A DNA stretch of 64,000 nt from Gammaproteobacteria bacterium (GCA_021323735.1 JAJPKM010000038.1:124001-188000); one strand, 5' to 3'; shown: positions 44,711 through 58,659, numbered from the stretch's first letter. Numbers and translations are program-made. The notes: generated by a model not told the origin, from the sequence alone.

Positions 44711-46233
44711 TTCAGGCTGATCGTCGTATTCACCCCGCCGCCCGTGGTGCTGTCATCGAACCAGCGCGACGTGACGGTCTTGGTCTGGGTGTAGAACTGG
44801 ATCACCTGCTTGCCATAGGGGCCGAGGTCCCCCAGCTTGGAACCGCGCGAGCCTGTGAAGCTGAAAAACGGTACCGGCACGGGAATCGGCACATTGATGC
44901 CCACCTGTCCCACGTCGATTTCATTCTGGAATTTGCGTGCCGCCGCGCCGCTTTGGGTGAACAATCCGGTGCCGTTGCCGAAGGGGTTCTTGTTGATGAG
45001 GTCGATGGCCTCGTTCAATGTCTGCACACCGACGATGACCATCACGGGTCCGAATATTTCCGTGGTATAGATTTTCATCGTCGGCGTGACGCCGGAGAAT
45101 ATCGTTGGGCCGATGAAATTGCCGTTCTCGAAGCCGTTGACCTTGATGCCGCGGCCATCCAACTCGAGCTTTGCGCCTTCCCTGACGCCATCCTCGAGCA
45201 ATCCCAGGATGCGTTGTTTCGCGGCGCGCGAAATCACCGGCCCCACGTCGGTGCCTTGTTCGCTGCCGGCATTCACTTTGAGCGTCTTCGCCTTGGCCAC
45301 GATGTCGGGAATCCAGCGCTGCGCCTCGCCCACCAGCACCGTCACCGAGGTCGCCATGCAGCGCTGCCCGGCAGCGCCGAAAGTCGCGCCCACCAGGGCA
45401 TTGAGCGACTGCTCCTTGTTCGCGTCCGGCAGGACCACTGCATGATTCTTGGCACCCATCATGGCCTGCACGCGCTTGCCGTGCTGTGTACCCAGGTTGT
45501 ACACGTGGGTACCGACCGCGGTGGACCCGACAAAGGAAATGGCGGCGATGTCCGGGTGGGTGCAGATCGCATCGACGGCGCGTTTGCCGCCGTGGATGAT
45601 GTTGAGCACGCCGGGAGGCACGCCCGCTTCCAGCGCCAGTTGGGCCAGCAACATCGGCGTCAAGGGATCCTGTTCCGAAGGCTTGAGCACGAAGGTATTG
45701 CCGCAGACGATGGCCATGGGAAACATCCACAGCGGAATCATCGCCGGGAAATTGAACGGCGTGATGCCGGCGCAGACGCCGATGGGTTGCCGAAGGGTGT
45801 AGGTGTCGACGCCGCCCGCCACATTCTCGGCAAATTCGCCCATTTGCAGGCTACCGATCGAACAGGCGTGCTCGACGACCTCGAGACCGCGAAAAACATC
45901 GCCCTCGGCATCGGCGATGGTCTTGCCTTGTTCGGCACTCAAGGTCCGTGCGATGCGGCTCATATGCTCGCGCACCAGGGCCTGTAGTTTCAGCATGATG
46001 CGGGCGCGCGCCGCCAGCGGGGTGTTCTTCCAGGTCTTGTACGCTGCCTTCGCGGCGGCCACGGCCGCATCGATCTCGGCGTCGGTGGCGAAGGGAACCT
46101 GGGCCAGCACTTCTTGTGTCGCGGGATTGACGACGTCGTGCCATTCGCCGGTCCTGGATTCGACGAAGCTGCCGTTGATCAACAGCTTGACCGTATCCGC
46201 GGTCCGGCCCTTGAGTGCGGGGTTGGGGGTCAT
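44707..46233 (-). CDS. mmsA: CoA-acylating methylmalonate-semialdehyde dehydrogenase
   Basis: 508 aa aldehyde dehydrogenase. Catalytic Cys in [15 protein letters not shown] and the MmsA-type [19 protein letters not shown]. The motif [14 protein letters not shown] replaces the ELGGK block of ordinary ALDHs, as expected for the CoA-dependent class. [20 protein letters not shown] is the C-terminal signature. It converts methylmalonate semialdehyde to propionyl-CoA, CO2 and NADH. Start is the ATG at 46233, with GAGAGG 7 nt upstream; a TTG at 46251 is less likely. Confidence 0.95.
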   Translation of the reverse strand: MTPNPALKGRTADTVKLLINGSFVESRTGEWHDVVNPATQEVLAQVPFATDAEIDAAVAAAKAAYKTWKNTPLAARARIMLKLQALVREHMSRIARTLSAEQGKTIADAEGDVFRGLEVVEHACSIGSLQMGEFAENVAGGVDTYTLRQPIGVCAGITPFNFPAMIPLWMFPMAIVCGNTFVLKPSEQDPLTPMLLAQLALEAGVPPGVLNIIHGGKRAVDAICTHPDIAAISFVGSTAVGTHVYNLGTQHGKRVQAMMGAKNHAVVLPDANKEQSLNALVGATFGAAGQRCMATSVTVLVGEAQRWIPDIVAKAKTLKVNAGSEQGTDVGPVISRAAKQRILGLLEDGVREGAKLELDGRGIKVNGFENGNFIGPTIFSGVTPTMKIYTTEIFGPVMVIVGVQTLNEAIDLINKNPFGNGTGLFTQSGAAARKFQNEIDVGQVGINVPIPVPVPFFSFTGSRGSKLGDLGPYGKQVIQFYTQTKTVTSRWFDDSTTGGGVNTTISLK

Positions 46234-46247
46234 ATCAATACCTCTCT

Positions 46248-47396
46248 TCAATGTTCGGAGCGCTCGAGCAATTCCCTGGCGATGACCAATCTCTGGATTT
46301 CGCTCGTGCCCTCATAAATCTGCGTGATGCGTGCATCGCGGTAATACCGCTCGACATCGTAGTCCGCCAAATAGCCATAGCCGCCATGAATCTGAATGGC
46401 CTGGGAACATACCCGTTCGGCCATTTCCGAGGCGTACAGTTTAGCCTGGCAGGCCTCCGAAAGGCAGGGTTGACCGTGGCTGCGCAGGCGTGCCGCGTGA
46501 TGCGTGAGCAGCCGGGCGGAATTGATCGCCATGTGCATGTCGGCCAGCATGTTGCTGATGCTACCGAACTTGGAGATGGGCTGGTCGAATTGCCTGCGAG
46601 TCTGTGCATAGGCCAGCGCCGCCTCGAACGCGGCCCGGGCAATGCCGATGGCTTGCGCGGCCATGCCGATACGCCCGCCTTCCAGGTTGGACAACGCGAT
46701 GGACAGCCCCTTGCCGCGCGCGCCCAGCAGGCTGTCGGCAGCGATTCTGCAGTTGTCGAAGGTGATGGGGCAGGTATCGGAGGCGCGGATGCCGAGTTTG
46801 TGCTCGGGAGGTCCCACCAGGAATCCGGGCGTATCGGTGGGCACGATGAAGGCGGACAGCCCCTTCTTGCGTAACTCAGGGTCGGTGACCGCAAACACGA
46901 TGGCGACCTTGGCGCGCTTGCCGTTGGTGATGAACTGCTTGGTACCGTTCAGCACCCAGCTGTCGCCGTCCAGGATGGCGCGAGTTTTCAAATTGTGCGC
47001 TTCCGAGCCGGCCTGCGGTTCGGTCAAGCAGAAGCAACCGATGCGCAGGCCTTGCGCCATGTCGGCAAGATAGCGCTGCTTCTGCTCCTCGCTGCCGTAT
47101 TTGAGAATGGGCGCACAGCCCACGGAGCTGTGTACGCTCACCAGCGCCGCGGTGGCGCCATCGCCTGCGGCGATCTCTTCGATGGCGAGCGCGTAGGCGA
47201 CATAGTCGGTATAGGAGCCGCCCCACTCGTCGGGGACCATCATGCCGAGAAGCCCGAGTTCGCCCAGCTTGGCGACCGCGGAATCACCGATCCAACCGTC
47301 CTTCTCCCACTTTGCGGCATGCGGTTTGAGTTCTTGCAGCGCGAACTCACGGGCGGTGTCGCGGATCATGCGTTGTTCGTCGGTGTACAAATCCAT
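46248..47396 (-). CDS. Acyl-CoA dehydrogenase, probable isobutyryl-CoA/short-branched-chain
   Basis: 382 aa. FAD-binding [20 protein letters not shown] and the [23 protein letters not shown] block, [18 protein letters not shown], and catalytic base Glu in [19 protein letters not shown]. It catalyses alpha,beta-desaturation of a short acyl-CoA; heading the valine operon, isobutyryl-CoA is the likely substrate. ATG at 47396 with AAGGG 7 nt upstream; the frame runs further upstream without homology. mmsA follows 14 bp after its stop. Divergent from the AraC-type regulator. Confidence 0.93.
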   Translation of the reverse strand: MDLYTDEQRMIRDTAREFALQELKPHAAKWEKDGWIGDSAVAKLGELGLLGMMVPDEWGGSYTDYVAYALAIEEIAAGDGATAALVSVHSSVGCAPILKYGSEEQKQRYLADMAQGLRIGCFCLTEPQAGSEAHNLKTRAILDGDSWVLNGTKQFITNGKRAKVAIVFAVTDPELRKKGLSAFIVPTDTPGFLVGPPEHKLGIRASDTCPITFDNCRIAADSLLGARGKGLSIALSNLEGGRIGMAAQAIGIARAAFEAALAYAQTRRQFDQPISKFGSISNMLADMHMAINSARLLTHHAARLRSHGQPCLSEACQAKLYASEMAERVCSQAIQIHGGYGYLADYDVERYYRDARITQIYEGTSEIQRLVIARELLERSEH

Positions 47397-47561
47397 GGGT
47401 AACCCTTGAGCGCGCGCCGGAGGCCGTATCGCGTAAACTATAAGATGGAGTTGTCGAGGCGGCGTGCCCAAACCGTTCAAAATGCGTGAGCAGAAATGCA
47501 ACAGTTGCTTAGGGGCTCATCTGGATATTCCCCGCGACCGCGAGCGTGGAGATAGGCTCCC

Positions 47562-48599
47562 ATGGGTTTGAGCCGCGCGCCCGCCGAGACGGCGCAATCC
47601 GAACCCGGGACCATTGCGATTTGCTTCGTTGCAGCAGCCCTGGAGAGCGTGCGCGCCCGCAGGCTCGATGCCGATGCGCTGCTCAAGGACGTGGGGCTTT
47701 CCCCGGGCCTGCTGCACTCGCCGCAGGCGCGCGTCTCGGCCAAACACTACGGTGCCCTGTGGCGCTTGGTCGCGCTGACCCTCGACGATGAGTTCTTCGG
47801 CCAGGATTCGCGGCGCATGAAGTCGGGAAGCTTTGCGATGATCTGCCACTCGGTACTGGGCTGCAAGACCTTAGGGTCTGCGATGGATCGTACCTTGAGA
47901 TTTTACGCACTGATTCTCGATGACATTCGGGGCGAACTGAATCGCGCGGGGTCCGAGGCGAGCATCTTGCTGCTCCAGGACATGATACCGCAGCGGGTGT
48001 TTGCGCATGAGACGCTGCTCATGCTGCTGCACGGGTTGGCTTGCTGGCTGGTCGGCCGGCGCATCCCGATCAAGCGCGCACAATTCAGCTACGCGGAGCC
48101 TGCGCATAGCGCCGAATATCGCCTGATGTACTGCACTAACTTGAGCTTCCAAGCGCCCCATACGGCCATTGTTTTCGATTCCGCCCATCTTGCGCTGCCC
48201 GTCGTGCAGAACGAGCGCACCGTCAAGGATTTCCTGCGTAATGCGCCGGAGAACATCTTGCTCAAGTACAAGAATGGCAGCAGTCTGGGGGCGAGAATCC
48301 GCCGCCGTCTGCGCCAGTCTTTGCCCGGCGAGCTGCCGGAGTTCGAAGAGGTGGCCACTGAGATGGGCATGACGCCGGCCACTTTGCGCCGACGGTTGCA
48401 CGAGGAGGGCACGTTCTATCAGTCGATCAAGGATCAGCTACGCCGCGATCTTGCCATCGGTTACCTGAGCCATTCGAGGCGCAGCGCCATGGATATCGGT
48501 CTGGAGCTTGGCTTTTCCGAGCGCAGCGCCTTTCATCGTGCGTTCAAGAAGTGGACCGGTGCATCGCCCGGCGAATTTCGGCGACGCCTGCAGCCCTGA
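47562..48599 (+). CDS. AraC-family transcriptional regulator (arabinose-binding_2/DUF4019-free ornithine-regulator type)
   Basis: 345 aa. The N-terminal sensor domain (about 30-220) is of the OruR/ArgR-like AraC group (SAKHYGALWRLVALTLDDEFFG, ATG-proximal SVLGCKTLGSAMDRTLRFY, PAHSAEYRLMYCTNLSFQAP). The C-terminal helix-turn-helix pair is clear: EVATEMGMTPATLRRRLHEEG, then RRSAMDIGLELGFSERSAFHRAFKKWTGASPGEFRR. It sits between the divergent valine operon and the prpBCD genes, so it may control either or both. Inducer unknown. I see no firm binding site in the 165-bp divergent gap. Confidence 0.9.
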   Translation: MGLSRAPAETAQSEPGTIAICFVAAALESVRARRLDADALLKDVGLSPGLLHSPQARVSAKHYGALWRLVALTLDDEFFGQDSRRMKSGSFAMICHSVLGCKTLGSAMDRTLRFYALILDDIRGELNRAGSEASILLLQDMIPQRVFAHETLLMLLHGLACWLVGRRIPIKRAQFSYAEPAHSAEYRLMYCTNLSFQAPHTAIVFDSAHLALPVVQNERTVKDFLRNAPENILLKYKNGSSLGARIRRRLRQSLPGELPEFEEVATEMGMTPATLRRRLHEEGTFYQSIKDQLRRDLAIGYLSHSRRSAMDIGLELGFSERSAFHRAFKKWTGASPGEFRRRLQP

Positions 48600-48833
48600 A
48601 CTATCCATGAACGATCGTGCGTTGAGGCCTTCCGCAATGTTTTTCCGTGCTCATGAATTGTTCAGTTCTCGCCTGCCGGCGGGCCTCAAGCTTGCGTCCG
48701 GCGCGGCTGCATGTTGCAATTTCGCGCAATGGTTTTGAGCGGTTTGGTCACGGGACGGGAGCCGCCTTCGCTCTATAGTTTTATGCCTTAAATTTTGTGC
48801 CTTGAATGTCTTGCAATCTAGGACGATAAGCCT

Positions 48834-49724
48834 ATGTCGACTCAAGCTTCCGCAGGCGCGCGTCTTCGTGCCGCCGTCTCCGAGGAAACTCCCCTGCAGA
48901 TGGTCGGCGCGATTACCGCATTTACCGCGAGGATGGCGGCTGCCTGCGGATTCAGGGCGCTGTATCTCTCCGGCTGCGGCGTGGCGGCCAATTCGCTGGG
49001 CATTCCGGATCTCGGTATCAGCACCATGGATGATGTGTTGGTGGATATCCGCAGAATCACCGACGCCTGCCCGCTGCCCTTGCTGGTTGACGCGGATACC
49101 GGCTGGGGTGGGGCGTTCAACATCGCACGCACGGTGAGGTCCTTCACGAAGGCCGGCGCCGGCGGCTTGCACATCGAGGATCAGGTGCAGTCCAAGCGCT
49201 GCGGCCATCGGCCCGGCAAGGAGATCGTTTCCCGGCAGGAAATGGTCGATCGCATCAAGGCGGCCGTGGATGCGCGCACCGACGATGAATTCGTGATCAT
49301 GGCGCGCACCGACGCGCTGGCAGTGGAGGGTATGGACAAGGCACTCGAGCGGGCGGTGGCCTGCGTCGAGGCGGGCGCCGACATGGTGTTTCCGGAAGCC
49401 ATCACGGAACTGGCCATGTACCGGCGTTTCAAGGATGCGGTCAAGGTGCCGATCATCGCCAACATCACCGAATTCGGCCACACGCCCCTGTACACCCGCG
49501 ATGAGTTGGCGACCGTTGGGGTGGACATCGTGCTGCACTGCTGTTCCGCCTACAGGGCCATGAACGCCGCCGCACTCAACACCTATCAAGCGATTCGGCG
49601 GGATGGCACGCAGAAGAATGTGCTGGCCACGATGCAAACGCGCGCGGATCTGTACAAGTACCTCGACTACTACGCATATGAGGCGAAGCTGGATCAGCTT
49701 TTTGCTGAAGGAAGGGAAAAGTGA
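48834..49724 (+). CDS. prpB: 2-methylisocitrate lyase
   Basis: 296 aa of the isocitrate lyase/PEP mutase superfamily. Catalytic loop [11 protein letters not shown] with the active Cys, metal-binding [19 protein letters not shown], and the characteristic C-terminal [21 protein letters not shown]. It cleaves 2-methylisocitrate to pyruvate and succinate, the last step of the methylcitrate cycle that consumes the propionyl-CoA made by MmsA. The 234 bp upstream separate it from the regulator gene and hold two degenerate CATGAA-type sites. ATG start. Confidence 0.96.
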   Translation: MSTQASAGARLRAAVSEETPLQMVGAITAFTARMAAACGFRALYLSGCGVAANSLGIPDLGISTMDDVLVDIRRITDACPLPLLVDADTGWGGAFNIARTVRSFTKAGAGGLHIEDQVQSKRCGHRPGKEIVSRQEMVDRIKAAVDARTDDEFVIMARTDALAVEGMDKALERAVACVEAGADMVFPEAITELAMYRRFKDAVKVPIIANITEFGHTPLYTRDELATVGVDIVLHCCSAYRAMNAAALNTYQAIRRDGTQKNVLATMQTRADLYKYLDYYAYEAKLDQLFAEGREK

Positions 49725-50884
49725 GCACCGATATCCCAGCGCCCGCAGGCGCCTTCAAACCGAAGAAATCCGTTGCACTGTCCGGGGTTACCGCGGGCAA
49801 TACCGCACTGTGTACCGTCGGCCGGACCGGTAACGATTTGCACTATCGCGGCTACGACATCCTCGATATCGCCACTCAATGCGAGTTCGAGGAAATCGCG
49901 CATTTGCTGGTGCATGAGAAATTGCCGAATCGGGCGCAACTCGCCGCCTACAAGGCCAAGCTCAAGGCGCTGCGCACCTTGCCGGCCGCGGTCATGACCG
50001 TCCTCGAACAACTGCCGAAGAGCAGCCATCCCATGGACGTGTTGCGTACCGGGGTGTCAGCCCTAGGCTGCCAGGTACCTGAAGCGAACGATCATTCGCC
50101 TCAGGGAGCGCGCGATCTGGCCGATCGGCTGCTGGCTTCCTTGGGCTCGATGCTGTGCTACTGGCATCACTATGCCAACGGCGGCCGCCGCATTGAAGTG
50201 CAGACCGACGACGATTCCATCGGCGCGCATTTCCTGCACCTGCTGCACGGCCGCAAGCCGCCGGCCAGCTGGGTGCGCGCCATGCACACCTCGCTGAATC
50301 TCTATGCCGAACACGAGTTCAACGCCTCCACCTTTACCGCGCGGGTGATCGCCGGCACCGGCTCGGATATCTACTCCTGCATTACCGGCGCCATCGGCGC
50401 GCTGCGCGGCCCCAAGCATGGCGGTGCCAACGAAGTGGCGTTCGAGATTCAGAATCGCTATCCGACGGCGGATGCGGCCGAAGCGGATATCCGCCGGCGG
50501 GTATCGGCCAAAGAGGTCATCATCGGTTTCGGGCATCCTGTCTATACCGTGTCCGATCCACGCAATCAGATCATCAAGGAAGTCTCCCGAGGACTGGCGC
50601 GCGAAGCCAACGACATGCTCGGGTTCGAGGTGGCGGCGAGAATCGAGTCGGTCATGTGGGACATCAAGAAGATGTTTCCAAACCTGGATTGGTTCTCCGC
50701 CGTGTCGTATCACTTGATGGGCATACCGACGGCGATGTTCACGCCGCTGTTCGTGATCAGCCGCACCTCGGGCTGGGCGGCGCACATTATCGAACAGCGG
50801 GAAGACGGAAAAATCATCCGGCCGAGTGCGAACTACATCGGCCCGGAAAACTTAACCTTTGTACCACTTGCGGAGCGTTCCTAA
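49721..50884 (+). CDS. prpC: 2-methylcitrate synthase
   Basis: 387 aa citrate synthase-family enzyme condensing propionyl-CoA with oxaloacetate. Opening [27 protein letters not shown] is typical of PrpC. Catalytic residues are in [39 protein letters not shown] and [47 protein letters not shown] closes the active site. Start is GTG at 49721, overlapping the prpB stop (GTGA). The next gene starts 4 bp after its TAA. Confidence 0.96.
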   Translation: MSTDIPAPAGAFKPKKSVALSGVTAGNTALCTVGRTGNDLHYRGYDILDIATQCEFEEIAHLLVHEKLPNRAQLAAYKAKLKALRTLPAAVMTVLEQLPKSSHPMDVLRTGVSALGCQVPEANDHSPQGARDLADRLLASLGSMLCYWHHYANGGRRIEVQTDDDSIGAHFLHLLHGRKPPASWVRAMHTSLNLYAEHEFNASTFTARVIAGTGSDIYSCITGAIGALRGPKHGGANEVAFEIQNRYPTADAAEADIRRRVSAKEVIIGFGHPVYTVSDPRNQIIKEVSRGLAREANDMLGFEVAARIESVMWDIKKMFPNLDWFSAVSYHLMGIPTAMFTPLFVISRTSGWAAHIIEQREDGKIIRPSANYIGPENLTFVPLAERS

Positions 50885-50888
50885 TCTC

Positions 50889-52325
50889 ATGTCCCACGAT
50901 ATCAAGTCTGCCGAGAGACCGGCTCCCGATCAGGTGCTCACCGCCATCGCGGACTATGCGCTGAGCTACGACATCACAAGTACGCTGGCGTATGAGACCG
51001 CCGCGTATTGTTTGATGGATACCCTGGCCTGCGGCTTTCAGGCGCTGAAGTATCCGGCTTGCACCAAGTTGATGGGGCCGGTGGTGCCCGGCGCCACGCT
51101 CACCGGAGGGGCCCGCGTTCCCGGTACCGCTTATGAACTCGATCCGATCACCGCCGCGTTCAATATCGGCGCCATGATTCGCTGGCTGGATTTCAACGAT
51201 ACCTGGCTGGCGGCCGAGTGGGGGCACCCGTCGGACAATCTCGGCGGGATTCTGGCCGTGGCCGACTATTTGTCGCGTTCAGGCAGGCGCGTGCTGGTGC
51301 GGGACGTGCTCACGGGCATGATCAAAGCGCATGAAATCCAGGGCGTGCTTGCCTTGGAGAACAGCTTCAACCGGGTCGGACTGGACCATGTGCTTCTGGT
51401 ACGCGTCGCCTCCACTGCCGTGGTCACTGCCATGCTGGGCGGGTCGCGGGAGCAGATCATCAACGCCGTCTCGAATGCCTGGATTGACGGCGGGGCGCTG
51501 CGAACCTATCGGCATGCCCCGAACACCGGCTCGCGCAAGAGCTGGGCCGCGGGCGATGCCACCAGCCGCGCCGTGCGCCACGCGCTGATCGCACTGAAGG
51601 ACGAAATGGGGTACCCCTCGGCGCTGAGCGCCAAGACTTGGGGTTTCCAGGATGTCCTGTTCAAGGGTAAGCCGGTGGTATTGGCCCAGCCCTTGGGCAG
51701 CTACGTCATGGAGAATGTGCTGTTCAAGATTTCATTCCCTGCGGAATTTCATGCACAGACGGCCGTCGAGGCGGCCATGACGCTGCACCCGCAGATACGC
51801 GCCAAGCTCGACCAGGTCGAGCGGGTGGTGATCGAGACGCAGGAACCCGGTGTACGGATCATCGACAAGACGGGTCCGCTTGCAAATCCGGCCGACCGCG
51901 ATCATTGCATTCAGTACATGGTCGCCATCCCGCTGCTGTTCGGCCGGCTGGAGGCCGCCGACTACGAAGACAAGATTGCCGGTGATCCACGGGTCGATGC
52001 GCTGCGCGCGAAGATGCAGGTCAAGGAGAATCCGGCATTCACCCAAGATTACTACGCCGCCGATAAGCGCTACATCGGCAATGCGGTGCAGGTGTTCTTC
52101 AAGGACGGCACGGCGAGCGACCGTGTGTCGGTCGACTACCCCATAGGGCACCGCAAGCGCCGGGCTGAGGGGATGCCGGTGCTGGTGCGGAAATTCGAGG
52201 CAAGCGTCGCGGCCCACTTCCAGCCGAAGCAAACCGAATCGATCAAGGCTCTTTTTGCGGATCAGAAGGCGCTGTCGATGATGCCGGTCAGTGAATTCGT
52301 GGCGAGGCTGGTAACGGCGGGTTGA
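50889..52325 (+). CDS. prpD: 2-methylcitrate dehydratase
   Basis: 478 aa, MmgE/PrpD family. [32 protein letters not shown] is the family-defining active-site region, followed by [24 protein letters not shown]-type helices and [15 protein letters not shown]. It dehydrates 2-methylcitrate to 2-methyl-cis-aconitate; rehydration then needs an aconitase encoded elsewhere. Start is the ATG at 50889. No acnD/prpF pair is present, in keeping with the PrpD-type rather than AcnD-type cycle. Confidence 0.95.
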   Translation: MSHDIKSAERPAPDQVLTAIADYALSYDITSTLAYETAAYCLMDTLACGFQALKYPACTKLMGPVVPGATLTGGARVPGTAYELDPITAAFNIGAMIRWLDFNDTWLAAEWGHPSDNLGGILAVADYLSRSGRRVLVRDVLTGMIKAHEIQGVLALENSFNRVGLDHVLLVRVASTAVVTAMLGGSREQIINAVSNAWIDGGALRTYRHAPNTGSRKSWAAGDATSRAVRHALIALKDEMGYPSALSAKTWGFQDVLFKGKPVVLAQPLGSYVMENVLFKISFPAEFHAQTAVEAAMTLHPQIRAKLDQVERVVIETQEPGVRIIDKTGPLANPADRDHCIQYMVAIPLLFGRLEAADYEDKIAGDPRVDALRAKMQVKENPAFTQDYYAADKRYIGNAVQVFFKDGTASDRVSVDYPIGHRKRRAEGMPVLVRKFEASVAAHFQPKQTESIKALFADQKALSMMPVSEFVARLVTAG

Positions 52326-52401
52326 GAAATATCGGCTCCCGCGGCCCATTATGACGCATTGGACTTGCCTGAAGCAGCGGTAACTCTGGATAGTGGCGTC
52401 G

Positions 52402-52941
52402 ATGAAGGAAGCGAGCAGCTCGATGGGTATGAATGACGGCGCGCTGCGGTCATTGAATCATTCAGCGCGGCCGGCTCCGGGTGCGGAACGGCGCGAGCGA
52501 GCCGACCGCCGGCGACGTCCCTGGTGGTCCGTCGTCTACGGTAGTTTCAACCCGCGCCGCAGACGTCCCGCGCGGCGGCTCGATGATTCGCGCTTTCACC
52601 CGGTTGATTGGTATTCCGCCCATTTGTTGGCTGTATCGATCGGTATCTTGCTGCTGAGCGCGACGGATGCCTTTCTCACTTCCTACCTGCTGCTGCATGG
52701 AGCCGACGAGGTAAATCCCGTGATGGCGGTGCTGGTGTACCGCAGTATCGCGATGTTCGCGGTGGTCAAAATGTCCATCACCGGCGCCAGCATCATGACC
52801 ATGGTGTTTCTGTCGCGCTACCGCTTCATGCGTCTGGTCCGCGTGGAACTTGTGCTGTACGCCGCGTTGGCGGTCTACATCTGGCTCATCGGCTACGAGC
52901 TTTGGATGCTGAAGGGCTCGAGCGATATGCAGCTCTTGTAA
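52402..52941 (+). CDS. DUF5658-like integral membrane protein
   Basis: About 179 aa. An Arg-rich cytoplasmic N terminus (ERRERADRRRRPWW, FNPRRRRPARR) precedes three to four membrane helices: AHLLAVSIGILLLSATDAFL, VLVYRSIAMFAVVKMSITGA, and VELVLYAALAVYIWLIGYEL. The ATDAFLTSYLLLHGADEVNPVMA segment, with Asp in the first helix and NP after it, fits the DUF5658 pattern. Function unknown. Several starts are possible (GTG 52393, ATG 52402, 52423, 52429). It stands between prpD and sucA and is likely unrelated to either. Confidence 0.75.
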   Translation: MKEASSSMGMNDGALRSLNHSARPAPGAERRERADRRRRPWWSVVYGSFNPRRRRPARRLDDSRFHPVDWYSAHLLAVSIGILLLSATDAFLTSYLLLHGADEVNPVMAVLVYRSIAMFAVVKMSITGASIMTMVFLSRYRFMRLVRVELVLYAALAVYIWLIGYELWMLKGSSDMQLL

Positions 52942-53065
52942 TTTCCGGAAGGGCCGTCACATTCCATATTGCGCCGCCTTCGGCTAAACTACGAAGGCCG
53001 CGTGAATTTATTTCCTTCCTCATCCCATTGATGTACTTGAGGTTTGTCACCGCTCGCTTCCGCTC

Positions 53066-55942
53066 ATGAGCCAATCACTTGCCGATCAACTAGCCACCAC
53101 GGCGCTATCCGGCGGAAACGCCGATTTCATCGAAGATCTCTACGAACAGTTCTTGCGAGACCCCGGCGCGGTCGATCCGGCCTGGCGGCAGTACTTTCAA
53201 GCGTTGGCCGGCAGCGCCGACGTTGCGCATGGGCCGATCCGCGAGCGCCTGCGGACGCACATTCGCAGGTCCTCGAGTTCCGCGGCTGCGCCGGGCGGTC
53301 CATCCGACGGTGCCAGCGCCAAGCAGGGCGCGGTTTCCCGGCTCATCCAGGTGTATGCGAATCGCGGCCATCTGATCGCCAAGCTCGATCCCTTGGGGTT
53401 GCAGGAACGAGCCAAGCCCTATGTGCTCGATCTGGAATACTTCGGCTTGTCGGAGGCCGATCTCGATACCGAATTCTTCACCGGCAGCCGCAATCGCGTG
53501 ATCCCGGAACGCGCTACTTTACGGAAGATTCTTGTCGATCTGAAATTCATTTACACCGACACCATCGGCGCTGAATTTGCGCATGTCTCGGACACCGAAG
53601 AGCGCTTGTGGCTGCAGGACACCTTCCAAGTGCAGCGCATGCAATGGCGCTTCAGCGCCGCAGAAAAGAAGAACATTCTGTGGCAGCTCACCGCTGCGGA
53701 GGGCCTGGAACGCTATCTGCATACCAAGTACGTGGGCCAGAAGAGATTTTCGCTGGAGGGCGGCGACAGTCTCATTCCCTCGCTCGACGATTTGGTGCAG
53801 CAGGGCGGCAAGAGCGGCGTGGAAGAGACCATCATCGGCATGGCACATCGCGGCCGCCTCAACGTGCTGGTGAATCTGCTCGGCAAGTCGCCCAAAGATC
53901 TGTTCAACGAGTTCGAAGGCCAGTATGACCTCGCCAAACTGCGCGGCTCGGGTGACGTCAAATACCACAAGGGCTTCTCCGCGGATCTGAAGACCGCCTC
54001 GGGCAACGTACACGTTGCATTGGCATTCAATCCCTCGCATCTAGAGGTGGTGAACCCCGTCGTGGAGGGCTCTGCCCGCGCGCGCCAAGAACGGCGCGGC
54101 GATGCACTCGGCGACAAGGTGCTGCCGGTACAGATTCACGGCGATGCCGCGTTCGCCGGACAGGGCGTGATCATGGAGACCTTGCAGTTGTCCCAGGCGC
54201 GCGGTTTTTACACCGGCGGCACCATACACATCATCATCAACAATCAGGTCGGCTTCACCACCAGCGACCCGCACGATGCACGCTCCACGCTGTATTGCTC
54301 CGACGTGGCGAAGATGATCGAGGCGCCCATTCTGCATGTGAATCCCGATGATCCCGAGGCGGTGTGCTTCGTCACACGCTTTGCGCTCGACTATCGGATG
54401 AAATTTCACAAGGATGTGGTCATCGACCTCGTGTGCTACCGGCGGCACGGGCACAATGAGGCGGACGAACCGGCTGCCACGCAACCGCTGATGTATCAAA
54501 TAATCCGCAAGAAGCCCACCGCGCGGCAACTGTACGCGGACCGGCTCGAGCAGGAAGGCGTTTTGAGCGCCGCAGAAGCCGCGGCCATGATGGAGCAGTA
54601 TCGCACCGGCTTGGACGAGGGCAAACCCCAGGCGCGCGCGGCCTTGGGGCTCATCGGCAACCGCTACACCGTCGACTGGGCCGAGTACCTGAGCGCGGAT
54701 TGGTCGCCGGTCAAGACCGGGGTCGACATGGCACTTCTTAGGGTGTTGGGGAAGGCGATCACCACCTACCCGACGGATTGGCACCTGCATCCGCGGGTGC
54801 TTGCCATCATGCAGGCCCGCGAGAAGATGGTGAGCGGCGATCTGGCGCTGGATTGGGGCTGCGCGGAGAATCTGGCGTATGCCAGTCTCATCCAGGAGGG
54901 GTATCCCATCCGCCTGACCGGGCAAGATAGCGGACGCGGCACCTTCTTCCATCGCCATGCCGTTTTGCACGATCAGGACACCGGACGCCGGTATGCGCCG
55001 CTACAGCATCTGGCCGGCAATCAGCCGAGCTTCACGGTGACGGATTCGGTGCTGTCGGAAGAGGCCGTGATGGGTTTCGAATACGGTTTCTCCACCACCG
55101 AGCCCCGCTGCCTGACCATTTGGGAAGGGCAGTTCGGTGACTTCTGCAATGGCGCTCAAGTCATCATCGACCAGTTCATCAGTTCGGGCGAGGCCAAGTG
55201 GGGCCGCGTCTCGGGCCTCACGCTGTTCCTGCCGCATGGCTACGAGGGCCAGGGTCCCGAACATTCCTCGGCGCGCCTGGAGCGCTTCCTGCAGCTGTGT
55301 GCGGAGTTCAACATGCAGGTCTGCGTCCCTTCGACGCCGGCGCAAATGTTCCACATGTTGCGCAGGCAGATGCTGCGGCCGTTGCGCAAACCGCTCATCG
55401 TCATGACACCCAAGAGTCTGCTGCGCCACCCCTTGTCGGTGTCGCGGCTGGAGGAGCTGTCCGGCAGCGGCTTTCAAACGGTCATCGACGAAGTCGACGA
55501 TCTCAAGCCTTCCGCGGTGACGCGCATCGTGTTCTGCAGCGGCAAGGTGTATTTCGACCTATTGAAAGCGCGGCGCGAGTCGAAGAGCGAGTCCGCGGCC
55601 ATCGTGCGCATCGAGCAGCTCTATCCATTTCCCGCGGAGGAATACGAGGCGGTCTTGCACAAGTACTCCAATGCGCGCGAAATCATCTGGTGCCAGGAGG
55701 AGCCGCAGAATCAGGGCAGCTGGTATCAGATTCGGCATCGCCTGCAGGCAACCCTCGCCGAGAATCAGGAACTGCTGTATGCCGGCCGCGCGGGCGCGGC
55801 GGCGCCGGCTACCGGCATCGCGGCGCTGCATGAACAACAGCAGAAGAATTTGGTCACGGCGGCGCTGCACGGCCTGCCCCCGGAAGAAACCTCGCGGCAA
55901 TCGATGCGCATCCCGGCCGCTCAAACAAGGACAGGGTCATGA
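53066..55942 (+). CDS. sucA: 2-oxoglutarate dehydrogenase E1 component
   Basis: 958 aa thiamine-diphosphate enzyme decarboxylating 2-oxoglutarate. N-terminal E2-binding helix ([20 protein letters not shown]), then [86 protein letters not shown] and the C-terminal [24 protein letters not shown]. Length is close to the usual 930-945. ATG with no visible Shine-Dalgarno. Its stop overlaps sucB (ATGA), and sucB in turn overlaps lpd, so all three complex subunits are translated as a unit. Confidence 0.97.
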   Translation: MSQSLADQLATTALSGGNADFIEDLYEQFLRDPGAVDPAWRQYFQALAGSADVAHGPIRERLRTHIRRSSSSAAAPGGPSDGASAKQGAVSRLIQVYANRGHLIAKLDPLGLQERAKPYVLDLEYFGLSEADLDTEFFTGSRNRVIPERATLRKILVDLKFIYTDTIGAEFAHVSDTEERLWLQDTFQVQRMQWRFSAAEKKNILWQLTAAEGLERYLHTKYVGQKRFSLEGGDSLIPSLDDLVQQGGKSGVEETIIGMAHRGRLNVLVNLLGKSPKDLFNEFEGQYDLAKLRGSGDVKYHKGFSADLKTASGNVHVALAFNPSHLEVVNPVVEGSARARQERRGDALGDKVLPVQIHGDAAFAGQGVIMETLQLSQARGFYTGGTIHIIINNQVGFTTSDPHDARSTLYCSDVAKMIEAPILHVNPDDPEAVCFVTRFALDYRMKFHKDVVIDLVCYRRHGHNEADEPAATQPLMYQIIRKKPTARQLYADRLEQEGVLSAAEAAAMMEQYRTGLDEGKPQARAALGLIGNRYTVDWAEYLSADWSPVKTGVDMALLRVLGKAITTYPTDWHLHPRVLAIMQAREKMVSGDLALDWGCAENLAYASLIQEGYPIRLTGQDSGRGTFFHRHAVLHDQDTGRRYAPLQHLAGNQPSFTVTDSVLSEEAVMGFEYGFSTTEPRCLTIWEGQFGDFCNGAQVIIDQFISSGEAKWGRVSGLTLFLPHGYEGQGPEHSSARLERFLQLCAEFNMQVCVPSTPAQMFHMLRRQMLRPLRKPLIVMTPKSLLRHPLSVSRLEELSGSGFQTVIDEVDDLKPSAVTRIVFCSGKVYFDLLKARRESKSESAAIVRIEQLYPFPAEEYEAVLHKYSNAREIIWCQEEPQNQGSWYQIRHRLQATLAENQELLYAGRAGAAAPATGIAALHEQQQKNLVTAALHGLPPEETSRQSMRIPAAQTRTGS

Positions 55943-57203
55943 CAATCGAAGTTCGCGTGCCGCAGCTGCCGGAGTCGGTGGCTGACGCCACGCTGGTATC
56001 CTGGCACAAGAAGCCCGGCGACAGCGTCGCACGCGATGAAAATCTCGTCGACCTCGAAACCGATAAAGTGGTGCTCGAGGTGCCTGCCCCCGCGGCGGGC
56101 GTGCTGCGAGAAATCAAGCTGACCGACGGCACCACGGTGACCAGCGGGCAGATTCTGGCCATCATCGAGGAGGGGGCTGCTGTCGTGCCGGGCGCGAGCG
56201 CCCCAGCCATTCTCGCAGCCTCGAGCGGCGCCAAGGCGGCGGCGAAGGATACTGTCGCCAAGGATGCCGCCAGGCCGGAGGCGGCGGGCGGTAAGCTCAG
56301 CCCCGCGGCCAAGCGCATGGCGGAGGAAAACAAGATCGATCCCAAGACGGTCTTGGGCTCCGGCAGGGACGGGCGCATTTCCAAGTCGGATGTGGCGAAT
56401 CATCTGTCCGCTAAGGACACGGCATCGCCGAACTCCCAGGTACCGCCTTCGGGCGCCGCGCCGAAGGCGCCGGCACAATTCGTTCCTCCGCCGAGCGCGC
56501 GCGCGACGCGCGCCGAGCAGCGCGTGCCGATGACGCGTCTGCGTGCACGCATTGCGGAGCGCATGGTGCAGGCGCAGGCCACGCAGGCACTGCTGACCTC
56601 TTTCAACGAAGTCGATCTGACGGCCGTCAATGAGCTGCGCGCGCGCTACAAGGATGCATTCGAGAAGCAGCACGGCGCGAAGTTGGGATTCATGTCCTTC
56701 TTCGTGAAGGCCTGCGTCGAGGCGCTGAAGAAGTTTCCCGCCGTCAACGCCTCCGTGGACGGCAGCGATATCGTGTACCACGAATACTTCGACGTCGGGG
56801 TCGCGGTATCGACCGATCGCGGTCTGATCGTGCCCGTGCTGCGGGACGCCGATCTCTTGGGCTATGCCGACATCGAAAAGTCCATCGCCAACTTCGCATC
56901 GCGCGCCCGTGCCGGCTCCATCACCATGGAGGAGCTCACGGGCGGCACGTTCACGATCACCAACGGCGGCGTGTTCGGCTCCCTGATGTCCACGCCCATC
57001 GTCAATGCTCCGCAAAGCGCCATCTTGGGAATGCATAAGATCCAGGATCGTGCGATGGTCATCGACGGCCAGGTGGCGGTGCGCCCGATGATGTACGTCG
57101 CGCTGACTTACGATCACCGCATCATCGACGGGCGCGAGGCGGTGCAATTCCTGGTGACGGTGAAACAGTGTCTGGAGGATCCCGCGCGCATGGTGCTGAA
57201 CGT

Positions 57204-57207
<4 letters not shown>
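55939..57207 (+). CDS. sucB: Dihydrolipoyllysine succinyltransferase (E2 of 2-oxoglutarate dehydrogenase)
   Basis: 422 aa. One lipoyl domain (1-77) with the lipoylated Lys43 in [13 protein letters not shown], an Ala/Pro linker, and a peripheral-subunit binding domain ([20 protein letters not shown] and [13 protein letters not shown]). The catalytic domain has [37 protein letters not shown] and the active-site His-Asp in [15 protein letters not shown]. Domain order and single lipoyl domain match SucB rather than PDH E2. Overlaps both neighbours by 4 nt. Confidence 0.97.
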
Positions 57208-58631
<1,424 letters not shown>

Positions 58632-58659
58632 ACGCCTAGAATCGGTAGCGTTTCAAGGG

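Noticed and set aside
44953-45987. 344-codon + strand frame opposite mmsA
   Set aside because: Shadow of the aldehyde dehydrogenase gene; composition typical of antisense frames.
48602-48665. Extra copies of the TTCATGAATAATC motif upstream of prpB
   Set aside because: CATGAACGATC and TCATGAATTGTTC share only the CATGAA core and have several mismatches; not counted as sites.
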